Source: Neodiprion pinetum (Eukaryota; Arthropoda; Insecta; Hymenoptera; Diprionidae). Taken from it: a stretch of DNA of 64,000 bases. A program made the position numbers and the translations under genes. The notes below the pieces were generated by a model that was not told the origin of the DNA, ran no database searches, and saw only the letters and a program-made list of their open reading frames with translations. Shown piece by piece: positions 26,833 to 38,000 of this stretch (positions within the stretch are counted from its first letter, which is position 1; each line of letters begins with the position of its first letter). Location: positions 2,719,001 to 2,783,000 of the forward strand of contig NC_060236.1 of assembly GCF_021155775.2 (NCBI RefSeq), written 5' to 3'.

Positions 26833-29800
26833 TTATAGCTTCAAATCGTCATTGCGATCGGGCCCCGGCGTCGTTAGCCCGTGCACCGTATATTAAATCA
26901 ACGGTATATATATATATAGACGTATACATGCCTTGTACTGTATATATATAATATGCATAATATATATACACACACACACACATACACACGTATGGTGAAG
27001 CTGCCATGCTTGCGATCGTCCGACTTGCCGCTCGTATAAACGAGTATAAGATCAACGAGACGCGTATATCGTTAAGATATCGTAAACAAGACACATACGT
27101 TGAACATAACGTTCGCCTTATGTGTGCGTTATACAATTTGTTCGAATCCAACTTCTTCTATTCAACCTTGCCGATTTTCTTTTTTCTGGTATTTTTTTTT
27201 TCTTTTGTTTTTGTCTATGAATACGATTTAACGTAAGGATTTTAAACGAAAATCGCGTTACCCATAGAGTCGAAATTTATTGTTAGAATGACTTGCGAAA
27301 AAGGGATTTGTTAATTGCACGCGATACTCGTTTCAAACTTTTTTTATATCGTCTGATTCACTTGTTTTTCTCAATTTTAATTATCGGATGGGTAAGGCAC
27401 GGGATTTCAGTCAAGGTTCGACTTTGAACTTGGTTCAATCTGCAATTAAATTGAAGGACGAAGGACGTGTGTAGATCTACACATGTATACGTGTGCATTA
27501 GCGAATTTAACCCCCTTGAGCTGTGCATTATTGTCCTGAGTCAACGGGTATAACAATATAATATTTCATGGTTTTTCAGGTTGCTGATTATTGATTCTGA
27601 AAATTGAAGACTGTGGATTCAATACGGTGGACGAAAATTTAAAAATCTGATCGAACATGGTAAAAAAAACTATGCAGGGGTTTTTGGAGTTGTTAATATT
27701 GGATTCGCCAAACTGAATTTTCAAAATCTGATTTCAAATTCTCCATCAGCGACTTCAAAAACTCCTGAACGGGGTTTTTTTTCTCCGGATTCGATCGAGT
27801 TTGAAATTTTCGTTCGCCATTTTGAATTCTTAAACTACGATTTTTAGATTCGTAATCAGCGACCGGAAAAACTTACAATTTATGTAAAACAATGTGCCCT
27901 AATAAATATACAAAAAAATGCATATACTCAACACTATGACTCAAGGGGTTAAACCGAACACGAGGCCAAACTTGGTTGAAACTTGAACTAAAGTTTCTAA
28001 GTGAACCAAGTTCGCCACTTCGTTCGAAGGTGGTCTTATTATACTTATAAATATCGAACAGACGCATAACATTATAAGTATATATTTGTATGTATGCTGC
28101 AGAAATACGTTAATCAGCGGTTATATTATAGATTCTTGTTGGATACCTTCTTTATCTCGTGGTATGACGGATACCTGTAACTAAGAGCGGGGTAGGTGAT
28201 TGCCCTGATTGCATGTGCGTGCCGTTTCTTCGTCCACGTCTTGTAGATATATGGAGGCGGTTCTGCAGGGGAATTGCAACCGCGATAGGGCTGCGAACTT
28301 ACAATTTACCGCATGCCCTGAGCTCTGCACTTCTCTTTCTCGTCCTCGTCTCGTTCCACGGCTTACGATCCCAGACTTCAGCACTTATACACACACACAC
28401 ACTCCTTGGAGTTCAACTCGGGTACTTTTTTCACCTCGGTGTAGTGGAAAATAGTTGAAATCGCGAATTTATCTCGTCGATTCTTCTTAGAATCGGTCTG
28501 AAAATATACCTTGAGATCTCGTTATTTATTTTGTTTATTTATTTTTTTTTTCATTTTTTGTATACACTTTTTTTGCAACACCGATGTATGTGTTCGTTTC
28601 TTGTTGTTTTTCTCGAAATTTTTCATCCAGAAGGTTTCATCCGTGATACTGCTCGGATCGAGGTACCAATATTACGGGTTTCATATATACCTTGAGTCTA
28701 ATGATCATTCGTCTCAACTTTGATTCGTAATTGCCAAATTAAAACTTGTATGTGACGTAATGCTTGATGGGTGTAACTCTTCCTTAAATTATTAACGGAC
28801 AGCCGTATCTAGTCAACAAAAATATACATAACACTTTCGTTATGTCACCGAACTTCGAACGTATGTATAATCGTATATATACATATATATGGAGAATCGG
28901 TGTTTTTCTTAAATCCTTTTTCTCCTCTTCCTCATCGGATTTCTTTTCATCGCGGCGTATAATGTTCGACCGTAGAAAAGTCCAACGCGCGTTTAGGATT
29001 CTAGATGTACACATCGACGGATTCCTACGTGCATGGTGCACCAGCAGCTTGTTGATCTTGTCCGATTAAAAATGTGCGTATGCGACGTGTGTCCGCACTT
29101 TTTACTATTATACCTGTACTCGTGCAGAAAATTTATGTATAGAGATGTGAGAAAAAGTTTGAAGGGATTCAGCCGTTGCGGGAATACGCGAACGAGCATT
29201 AAAGGCATGTGTACCATATCTGTTGCCATCCATGGTTTTCTATAAATAGCATCACATATACCGGTATGATGGTTACATGCCAACACGTATATGCAACTTC
29301 GAGGCGTACCTTGGTGTATAATTAGCTATACCAATACAGTTTTAAAGAAGTTGAAGAAGCAGAAGAAGAAGAAGAAGAAGAAGAAGAAGAAGAAGAAGAA
29401 GAAGAAGAAGAAGAAGAAGAAGAAGAAGAAGAAGAAGAAGAAGAAGAAGAAGAAGAAGAAGAAGAAGAAGAAGAAGAAGAAGAAGAAGAAGAAGAAGAAG
29501 AAGAAGAAGAAGAAGATTATTGCACTGTGTATTCGTGTGTACGTGTGTGTTTTTATTGAAGTAGAGATCTGCTCGATGAGTATTGGTGCCTGGATCGACT
29601 CCGCGTCCTCCTCCTCCTCCTCCTACTCCTACTCCTTTTTCTTTTACAGCAGCGAACGGTATATATATAACGTATATAGAAATACCCGTTTAGACCTTCG
29701 GGTTCCAGCGCGATTCCAGGGGGGGGCCGAGGATGAGAGGAGGAGTAGACGGTGTTCGCCTCTTCTGTGTAATAGGCGCGGATAATTATATTCGAGCAGC

Positions 29801-31245
29801 TACGCTCGCCTAAGTCTCATCTTCTTCACCTCTTCGAGTCAGCCCTACGACCAGGCTCTACATGAAAAGATATTCGTAAAAACTGACGTACATTTTTCCG
29901 AACTGCAGGAATATTTAATAATTATTTTTTTTTTTGTAAAAATTATTCCCAAGTCCCGAATCGTTCCCACGAAATCTTGACCCGCATGCCTAACACCGAG
30001 CAATCTCGGAGAGCAAGTACTATTCATTTTACAACTTCCTCAAGGTTCTCGAAGGTTGTTGGTCTCGGTTCTTCGCTCACTCGCAGCTCACAGCTAGCTC
30101 TCTCTTGTTGGCACGAAAATTAGCAGAGTTGTAAAATTGCCAACGCTGTATAATAGAGCCGTCATCATCGTGTACCCCTTGCCGTATTTAACGTACCCGA
30201 CCGCCTCGTTACTGCGAAGCTGCGTACTAGAAGCGAAATCGAATAATTTTTGTCCAAAGCGAAACCGAGATGAGCGACACGCACAAGGTTCTATTTCGAT
30301 GTGTAATAAGATTATGAAATAATCACGTTCATCGCGTGCCCAATAGCGAAATCGGCTGGTAGTTTTTCTTTTTTTTTTTGTTGTTTTTTTTTTTTACTGA
30401 TTTTTTTTTCATTGGCACGAAACTCATCTAACCGTTTTGTAAACATTTAATTTATAGAAAGAAAAAAAATAAATAAAAATAAAAATGTTGACGCAACTGC
30501 CATTTTATTTCAGCGATTATATCCAGAGCCATCATGTTTCATCATGCGAAAGAAAAACGATGGGAGGAATTACAGAGTTTATCTGAACGATTTCATCGTC
30601 GATGAAAATTTAAGAAATTAGAAAAATTTGACCTGTAAAATTTACTTTTATAACGATGATTATAAATGATTTTCATCAATTTTGGTTCCAGTACCCGGTG
30701 CCTCCGGAACCGAAGAACTCGCCAACAAGCACCGCCGAAACACCCACGGTGTCTTTCTCGTGCTTTTCATCCCCGAGCATCTCTCCGTCAACGGGAGCCG
30801 TGGACCTGCTTAAAAGACTCCTGGAACCCGATCCCGTCTCGAGACTCCGAAGCATCTTGGGCCTCCAGCGGGTATCGTTCTACAAAAACCGGGATTTCCG
30901 AGGCTACACAAGCAGGAGCGTAAGTATTGTCGCCTCAAGCCTTATCGGCTTGCGTAAAGGTTGATTTAAATGTAAGAAAACTTGCAAGCAACGTGACCAT
31001 TTTGTATTCTGCATCCATCTTCAACGGCCAGCGAATAAAGGAACAAGACAGAGGAGGGGAAGGAGGAGGAGGCAGAGATTTATCGGGATTTACTCGTATG
31101 TGTTCTTCAGGTGTCGCCGTTAGAATATCTCCCGGCTACGAAGAAGTCTACAGGATCGACGCCCGCGGATGCCTGCGGCAACGATCACTGCAGTCATACG
31201 TTCGCCGAGTTCTCAGATTCCGCGATGCTTCCGGACGGCGTCTAA
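13621..31245 (+). CDS. S6KL: S6KL-like protein kinase (ribosomal S6 kinase-like), 427 aa
   Basis: Eight exons join in frame: 13621-13832, 14351-14618, 14702-14786, 15002-15109, 15179-15337, 15552-15640, 30692-30919 and 31111-31245. The protein is an AGC-type Ser/Thr kinase resembling Drosophila S6KL and vertebrate RSKR/SGK494. Visible motifs: glycine-rich loop SKGAYGQVYKV (about 120-129; the first loop glycine is Ser), ATP-binding Lys 141 in FALKVLNK, HRDVKASN (234-241), DFG (254-256), APE (278-280) and DWWSLGVLMYFLLTSE. All core catalytic residues are present, so activity is likely. The tail LLKRLLEPDPVSRLRS matches the short C-lobe end of this family. Drosophila S6KL acts at the neuromuscular junction; a role here is inferred. 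A ~15-kb intron (15641-30691) separates DWWSLG from the C-terminal helices and contains another gene on the minus strand. Confidence 0.88.
15641..17534. other. S6KL intron 6, left part: microsatellites
   Basis: No exon seen. The stretch has TG/TA dinucleotide runs (about 16168-16275), AAT/ATT trinucleotide runs (about 16310-16360 and 16430-16490), several poly-T tracts and a TATATG/TGTG run near 17375-17435. It ends in the 3' flank of the minus-strand nested gene. Confidence 0.7.
16310..16490. repeat. AAT trinucleotide microsatellite cluster
   Basis: Two runs of imperfect AAT/ATA trinucleotides lie at about 16308-16365 and 16432-16490, next to a TA/CA-rich dinucleotide tract upstream. Open frames across it encode only low-complexity Tyr/Ile runs. 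Confidence 0.85.
17535..19224 (-). CDS. Secreted glutamate-rich acidic protein, nested in S6KL intron
   Basis: Two exons on the minus strand, 19224-18769 and 18443-17535, join in phase 0 through a canonical GTAAGT donor after SSPKTEE; 454 residues in total. The first ATG (19224) is followed directly by a second (19221); either starts a clear signal peptide (MKAAQILLLAVAMVAVTDS). The rest is low-complexity and rich in Glu, Lys, Ser, Ala and Pro, with many short acidic blocks (EEKKEETELKEEKP, SSEESSSSEESGEEKK) and almost no Cys or aromatic residues, so it is probably disordered. The long intact frame and signal peptide argue for a real gene. No domain was recognised; an extracellular or matrix role is possible but unproven. 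It lies antisense inside the 15-kb S6KL intron. Confidence 0.75.
19376..19384 (-). promoter_or_regulatory. Possible TATA element of the nested acidic gene
   Basis: Read on the minus strand, GATATAAGG lies ~150 bases upstream of the first ATG of the secreted acidic protein. The spacing allows a leader of ~120 bases. It is a weak match and unsupported by other data. Confidence 0.3.
21325..21433. repeat. ATC/TCA trinucleotide microsatellite
   Basis: A run of CATCAT units with a few CGT interruptions, preceded by a CCG/CCA run. The minus strand reads as a poly-Asp frame and another frame as poly-Met, which are products of the repeat. A shorter similar run lies at about 22616-22675. Confidence 0.9.
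24083..24137. repeat. TTC trinucleotide repeat
   Basis: Interrupted CTT/TTC units in a pyrimidine-rich stretch. Nearby are GGTGAT (23560-23584), GGA (23670-23690) and CCTCGT (24350-24372) repeats. Confidence 0.8.
25930..25969. repeat. Poly-T tract
   Basis: Nearly pure T run of ~40 bases with a single interruption, followed shortly by a TGCTGT hexamer repeat at about 26040-26069. Confidence 0.9.
26778..26832. repeat. CT dinucleotide microsatellite
   Basis: A run of CT units of ~55 bases, ending in CTTTCTCTCTTT. A TA/CA dinucleotide-rich tract follows at about 26900-26990. Confidence 0.9.
29356..29517. repeat. GAA trinucleotide tract, ~160 bp, pure
   Basis: An uninterrupted run of about 53 GAA units within the S6KL intron. 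The frame that reads poly-Lys through it is an artefact of the repeat. On the plus strand, which is the transcript strand of S6KL, the repeat is purine (GAA), the orientation that forms sticky or triplex DNA in other systems. Confidence 0.95.
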
Positions 31246-32067
31246 TCTCGTCAAAGAGGGTAAAGAAGAGGGGAAAAAAAAACGAAAAACTTTACACAAT
31301 GCAACTCCGTCCACGTCCCTTGACGAAAAGAAACGTACAATCTTATCCGTTCCGACATATCTTACGATTAGTTAGCAAATGTACGTGTGTACGTGCGTTC
31401 ACACGTAACTATATCTTTTCGTAATCCTGGATTCTTTTGTTTCACGGTTTGTTATTTGTTCCGTAGCACGAAAACCGCATGCCGTATACGCGTTATCGCG
31501 AATTTCTACTTTTGAGATATTGCCGCTGCCGTTCCTTAAGTGACTGTTTGTACAGGTTTTCCTTATTGTTGTTTTGCTTTGCATTATCAAACAACGTTTT
31601 CCTCTGACGCGATAGTGGAGGCGCACTTTCGGTGATAAATACGAAGAGCTGACGGGAAACACGGTACCAAAAGTGAGCGGTAATCGTAATTACGAAAAAC
31701 AATAATAATAAAAGGAAAAACGTTTAAAATAAAATTCTTTTATTTCACCATTATTGAAAATATCTTACATAAATATTGTACTATAATTATATTATCCATC
31801 ATGACTTGAAAAATTTTCACACGATAATATCGTATATAATTTTGATATCTATAATAACTAGACGTAGATATGAGTATGATATACATACATATATCTAGAC
31901 ATTTATAATAGTGTAATAATAAGTGCAAACGATACTCCGAATCATGTCTCACGGAGTGTTGATCGGAAGATGTGGAAGATCAGCTAGAGTAAGTATTTAT
32001 GTAATACCATCAAGTGAGTCGATTTTCACGTATAAACAATCAGTTAATTTTGGGCAATCGCCGTTCA
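31246..32067. other. Convergent 3' interval between S6KL and the MDC1-like gene
   Basis: The two genes end towards each other with ~820 bases between stop codons. AT-rich; should hold both 3' untranslated regions. AATAAA-like words occur (for example AATAAA near 31708 and in the AT-rich stretch after it), but I cannot assign one to either gene. No further exon seen. Confidence 0.5.
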
Positions 32068-35000
32068 TCATTCAACGTCTAACTTGTGCTCATCGAAATT
32101 TAATTCATGCCGCAGTATCCCAGTGAGAATGAACTCGACGGATAGAAGACGAACTGATTTTGGCGCTTTGGTTAGATATTTCTTTGCATTTTTCAAGTCC
32201 TCGGATCGTGATATGATCAAAGATTTATTCGGCCACGTTGTGGGCGGTCTAACCAGCACTTTTCCTCCGCACGCCTGAATTATACCTGTGTGATAAAGAG
32301 AAAAAAAAATATGTCTAGCAGCAGTCAAACGAACAATTGGTGAAATGGAAAATATCTTCTCATAGATCCGCTATTTTCGTGATTGAAATTAAAAACGCCT
32401 GGGACATTCAAAAACAGAAAAATCGAATGATTTTGTAGATTGTCCTTTAACGAGCATTGATTTGTTAATAAAAAAAATGTGCGGTCGCATGGATTAGTTC
32501 GTAATTTATACCCTTCATCTCGGCAACCGGAGGCGGAGCGGTGTTCGGGGTGAGAACAATGGTGTAGCCCTCCAGGAGTCCGTGGTTTTTTCCCATTTCA
32601 AGACTGCGTCGAAGGTTGAATTTGAACTTTGCCTCCTCGGCGGGATCCTCGAGTAGGAAATCCCTGGTGTCGAGGAAGCAACCTCTCCTCCCACTCTCCC
32701 TAAGCCAGTCGATGGGGACGATGGGTACGGCCATCGCCATGGCGCATAGGAATTTGTACGTGCGGCGCACCTTGTCCGTCACCAAAGTCGTGCAGTCGCC
32801 CGGTTTTTCCGTAACTGTGCCACCTGCGCTCCCAACAACATTATCAAGATAAATATAAAGTTTTACCATTGTACCGTACAGCTGTAGATATACATATGTG
32901 TAATACACGCTCTATGATTACGAACATCAAATCGGCTGGACACGTTTTTGAGACGCGTTTGCGTCATCGTCGTTTATTATGCTATATGCCGAGTTGTGAT
33001 TTAGAGGCTCGAGGTCGTTCGGTCGGTCGTAAGCGGTAGCAGGAAGACACGTATGCACAGTCCCCTGCGTCACCTTCGCTCTGCACGTTCGGCCTCGTCC
33101 ACCAGCATCCGCGTTAGGTCATCATCGAGCCCGGCGAACTTTATATGCACGTAGAAAACTGTTGCTTACCCAAATTGTGAACGATCGCCACGAGTTGGGG
33201 GTCGTTCAATCCTGTGAACAGTATCCTGTACTTCGTCCTGCCTGGCGGGCTGTGCGACAACATCGAACTTCTTCCTCTCCGCGGCGACGAAACTCCCGGT
33301 ACCGGTTTCATCTCTTCGTCCAAAGATTCGGAGGATGAGGCAGAACTCGAAGTCTTCGTTCGCTTCGTTACGGCAGCCGTGCCTCTCCTCCCTCTCTTCG
33401 GCTTAATTTCTTCGGTCGAATTTTCCTTCTCCACAGTTTTCCGCGAGGCTAATAGTCTTTTACCACGAGTATGCGCCAAACTCCGACCATTTTCACAGAC
33501 TTCAGAATCCGCAACCGCGGGTGGCTGCCGCGGTGGCGGTTTTGGTTTTACAAATTTTTCCATCGTGATTTGAACTTTGGCAACTGTTTTATTCACCGAC
33601 GCGTCTACGGACACGGCGACTTTTTTCTTGCTTTTCGGTTCGACTACTACAGGAATTTCAAAGCTTTTCTCCGCCAGAGGAAATCCCTGCAAACCGCTTT
33701 CGCGAGTTCGGGAAGCTCTCATCTGTTCAACGCGACTTTTATTACCTCCGCGATTGGCATTTCCCAGAATCGCTTGTATCTCTTGAGACTCTAAGCTTGA
33801 CTGCGTTGCGTTCTCATTTTCACTGACCAACGCCGATGTTTCTGTGTGTCGCATGCTGCGGGTCCTTGGAGTCGACGGTTTTTCCACAGCTAACACTGGC
33901 TGCTTAGAATTTTTTGAAGAAGACTTCTCCTTCTTTCGCTCCTCTGCCATCTTCGTCCTCGCTTTTTTGGCAGGCGTCGGTGGACTCGACGGCTCGTCCT
34001 CTTCCCGGGTATTTTTCCGCAATCGCTTGCTACGCACCATCGGCTCGGGTTCGCTGCCGGTATCGCTTTTCCGTGACCTCGCGCCCCGCCGAAGAACGGG
34101 CGAAGCCAGAGTAGGCGACTCGGGTTTTACTGAATTTACTTTTATCGTCGCGCTCGACGGCATTTTAGCTTCCGGTGACCCAATAGGTAGCTCATCGCCG
34201 AGGCTAATGTTTACCGAACGAACAACGATCGACGAAGACTTTTTGCTCGGCTCAGAAGATCCGTCTTTATTTTTCGTCTTCGACCTCGTCGATGCTCTCG
34301 GCGATTGAGCGACCTCAGTTATCGGCGACGACGGTGGCGTACCCGCTGCCGAAAGTAGGGAATTTGAAAAACGCCGTTTCTTTGGCGGCAATCTTTTCTT
34401 TACGGCGTTTACCGATTCTTCCTCCACCGAATGTGACACCTTTACATTAATTTCGAGTGGCGTACTCACCGGTTTCGGTTTAGTTCGAGTGCTGCCCCTT
34501 AGACTGGTCCCATTTGCTTTAGGGCTTTTCACAATTTGTTCATTTTTTGTAACTTTTACGCTTTTTGGACCTGACTTTGACGTGGGTTTGCTTGGCTTTG
34601 AACTTTTCGAATTCTTCGCATCGACCAGTTTGACGTTCTCGGACTGTTCGGAGAGTTCCGATGAATTTAACCGACTTTTCTTGCTACGCCTTGATTTTGA
34701 GCTCATGATAAGATCCAACGAAACTGCGTCGGACTCTTCCGACGTAGATCGCGAGTCATTCGCAGACCACCTGAGAATGTCGATTGGCGGCAGGTCCGCG
34801 AAGATCTCTGGCGTACTCAGGGTTTTCCGTCGTGAGACCGTTGCTTTTTCGTCCGATCTCATCTCGTCGCTTTTTCGTCGGTTTTTTTCTTCCTCCTCAT
34901 CGTCATCTTTCCCAGTAATTTCCAATTTATCATCCTCAATATCCGGTTCCTCGATCTGGGTCGATTCCAAAATCCTTTCAAGATGCTGGGTCAGCATTTG

Positions 35001-38000
35001 TGTCGGTTCTTCCGCACCGCTATCGTTCACGTCGTCGAACATATTGTTCAATTTACTTTCGATGCTGTCGTTTGGTTTTGGTTTTGCATCCTCACGTGAC
35101 AGTTCCACGGAAGTTTTTTCATCCCCTCTTTTAGATTCCTCTTCACGTCGCGTTATTTCCGCCTCATCGTCAGGCTGACGCTTTTCTTCGACAGTCACCT
35201 CGCCCACGTCCTCCTTGCTTTCAGTTTCCAGGTAACTGTGTCGAGGCCGGTTCTCCTTATCAGGGCGTCCGACCAGCTGAGTCGGAGCGTCGAACATGTC
35301 GATGATTCCACCGCCGCTATCCTCGAACAAGCCTTCCTCATCAGTTTCGGAATCGTCGTCCCCATCGCGCGTGATCGCTGTGCGATTAGCGGGGCACCTT
35401 TTTGTCTGTACATCGTTTATCGAATGCGAATTCGACTTAGCAACGGTCGGGAACCTCTGCGTTTCTAAGTCATTGATCGAGCGCGAATGTGGCTCGGCGT
35501 CATCGGCAGAGAGAGATCGACCTTCGACGATAGAGAACTGTTGGGTCTCTAGGTCGTTTATCGATGTCCGAAGAGGTTCCGCCTTTTTGGTCGCGTTGGG
35601 TCGCCCTTCGTCAACCGAAAACTCCTGCGTTTCTATGTCGTGGATGTCACGTTGCGATTTAACGATTGGGCTACCCTTTTCCGCCGGGAACTTCTGGGTT
35701 TCGTAATCGTGTATGCCAGTCTTCTGCGTCATCATGTCGAATATATTCTCCTCCTCTTCGTCCTCGTCCTCGTCCGAATTTGATACAGGCACAGCCGTCT
35801 GGGTTTCCAATTCCGAGATATTGATTGCTAAATCGTTGACTTTAGGAATGTCGGATTTTTCTGTATCCATTTGCCGTGTCGTATTTCCGCCCTGCTGAGT
35901 TCCCGCGACCAGAGATACATCGCTGGCGCGGTTTACGTCAGTCGACTTGTCCTGCACGACATCCTCCTGCAATAGGAAAGAATTGACATTTTGTTTATTT
36001 ACACGGCAATTTAAACTGTGGATCGAGTGAATCATTTAAGGATCGTACGAAGGACAGATCTGGGGTGCCCGGGATGATCGGAGGCGTTTTCTTTGCTGTC
36101 AGTGCCGGGGTTTCGGGGACGACGAATTCCTTCGAGGTATTTTCACCGCCTCTGCTCTGGTCCACCTTAAAGACTGCTCGCACAGAACCAAACCTGAGAA
36201 CGTCGCCATTCTGCAGCTGGTACAATCTCCCAGGTCGGAGTACTGCCTAACAGAGATATGATATGGAAATGAGACATTAGATTACTTCGGCGTATACAGA
36301 GGCTTGTATTTATACAATTGATTGTAGAGTGGTATTGGTAAGATGGAGTAACAGCGTGTTAATTACATCGTTTAATCTCGTCTTGTTCAATGATCCCAGA
36401 TCCGAGATGAAGGTCGATTTTGGGCCCAATCCCGCCTCGATTTCGGCGTGCTCTTTCGATATTGTCTGTAAAATGGAAATACCAATAAATTTTTATCTCA
36501 TTATATAAAAAAACGAAGAAAAAGGGAATATGCGAATGCTTGATTGTTGTTCAGCATAAATTTGGAATGCCAATTAAGAGATAATGTTCGATATTGTATG
36601 ATTACACAATCACTGACGTTGGAAAAATCAATTGACCATTGACTGCTCGGACTTTGACAGAGGCATATGTAGATAATGGAAATGCAACTACACAAGTCAT
36701 ACCTATATCAGTTTTGCTGAGAAGACAATATTGTTTTTATCTTTACGGGGCGATTCATTTGCCACGCTAATGCGCCTGACTTTACCCTACAACATAATGA
36801 TATGCAGACGCATAAATGATTAATACAAGCAAGCCTGGGGCTAGATAAAGTTATCGATAAATTGAACTAATGCAGATCGGTCCGCACAATTCTCGCAGAG
36901 CCTAAACATTTGCGATTCTAGTAGCACCTTGGAAGCGCTGCTGTTGAAGAGACGGAATTGAAAAGGCGAAACGATGAAGTTCGCGGTCATGTCGGGGACT
37001 ATTTTGACCCTTCTTTGGGGATGTCATCCAAGTCTAAGCCAGGAAGTCGAGGGGTTATTTCCACGAGTCGTCACACCTCTGGGGTATATCGAAGGATATT
37101 ACAAGATTTCTAATAACGGTCGGCGATACGAAGCCTACGAAGGAATCCCCTACGCTGAAACACCGATCGGAGAACTGAGGTTCAGGGTGAGGATGCAGTT
37201 TCGCTGGATTGTTTGATGTGTTATATTTTGATAGTAGTCTTACGATGAAAATTACAATTTCGCAGATCGCAAAAAGCATCTCACCCTGGGCGGGAGTCTT
37301 GATGGCGAAACGATTCGGACCGCCCTGTTTGCAGTACAATCATTTCGGCGTTAATCATACCAAGAGGGTCAACGGCTCCGAAGACTGTCTTTACATGAAT
37401 ATTTACACCACGATTGCGGATGATGATCGGTATAAAAAAGCCATCGAGCCAAGCCACTTGCTTCCGGTTGTATTCTTCATTCACGGAGGCGCATTTCAAT
37501 TCGGAAGCGGATCCGACTACAGATCCAAGTATTTACTCGATAGAGAGGTCACCCTGGTTACCTTTAATTACAGACTAGGACCATTCGGTAAGAAAATTCC
37601 ATCAAATTTGTTATCTGCATAACTTAATCCACACACAAGTATAACAAGTATCAGAATTTTCTATTACACTTATGTTTATTATCAGGTTTCCTGAGTACGG
37701 AGGACGCGACGGTCCCTGGAAATATGGGGCTCAAGGATCAGGTAATGGCGCTACGCTGGGTTGCCGATAATATTCAACACTTCGGGGGGGATCCGTCGAG
37801 GATTACGATTATCGGACAGAGCGCCGGGGGAGCTAGTGTGCATTACCATTACCTCACGAATCTCAGCGCAGGCTTGTTCAAGGGTACGTCACTTCACAAT
37901 GAAGGTATTCCAGGTCGATCTCTCCGATTTCATTTCTTTTGTAATATGCTGTGTAGACTAAAAACTAAGCGACACTTTTTTTCCCATCTGCCATTAAACA

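Larger units (their letters stand above)
19385..30691. other. S6KL intron 6, right part: repeat-rich, no supported exon
   Basis: Eleven kilobases without a gene I can support. It contains many microsatellites, listed separately where long, GC-richer islands around 21.2-21.5 and 22.3-24.4 kb, and many short open frames that are repeat products or lack any domain. Because the intron starts after exon 6 of S6KL and also contains the nested gene, it could carry regulatory DNA for either; nothing in the sequence proves this. Confidence 0.5.

Noticed and set aside
29291..29785. 164-residue open frame with a long poly-Lys run
   Set aside because: It is the translation of the GAA microsatellite; no other supporting feature.
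34489..35178. 229-residue plus-strand open frame
   Set aside because: Antisense shadow of the long MDC1-like exon 5, Ser/Phe-rich because it mirrors the acidic coding strand.
36721..36790. Possible extra minus-strand exon (GKVRRISVANESPRK) in MDC1-like intron 2
   Set aside because: The FHA domain reads continuously from exon 2 (GHD) to exon 3 (TISKEH) without it, the acceptor is poor and the frame stops soon.
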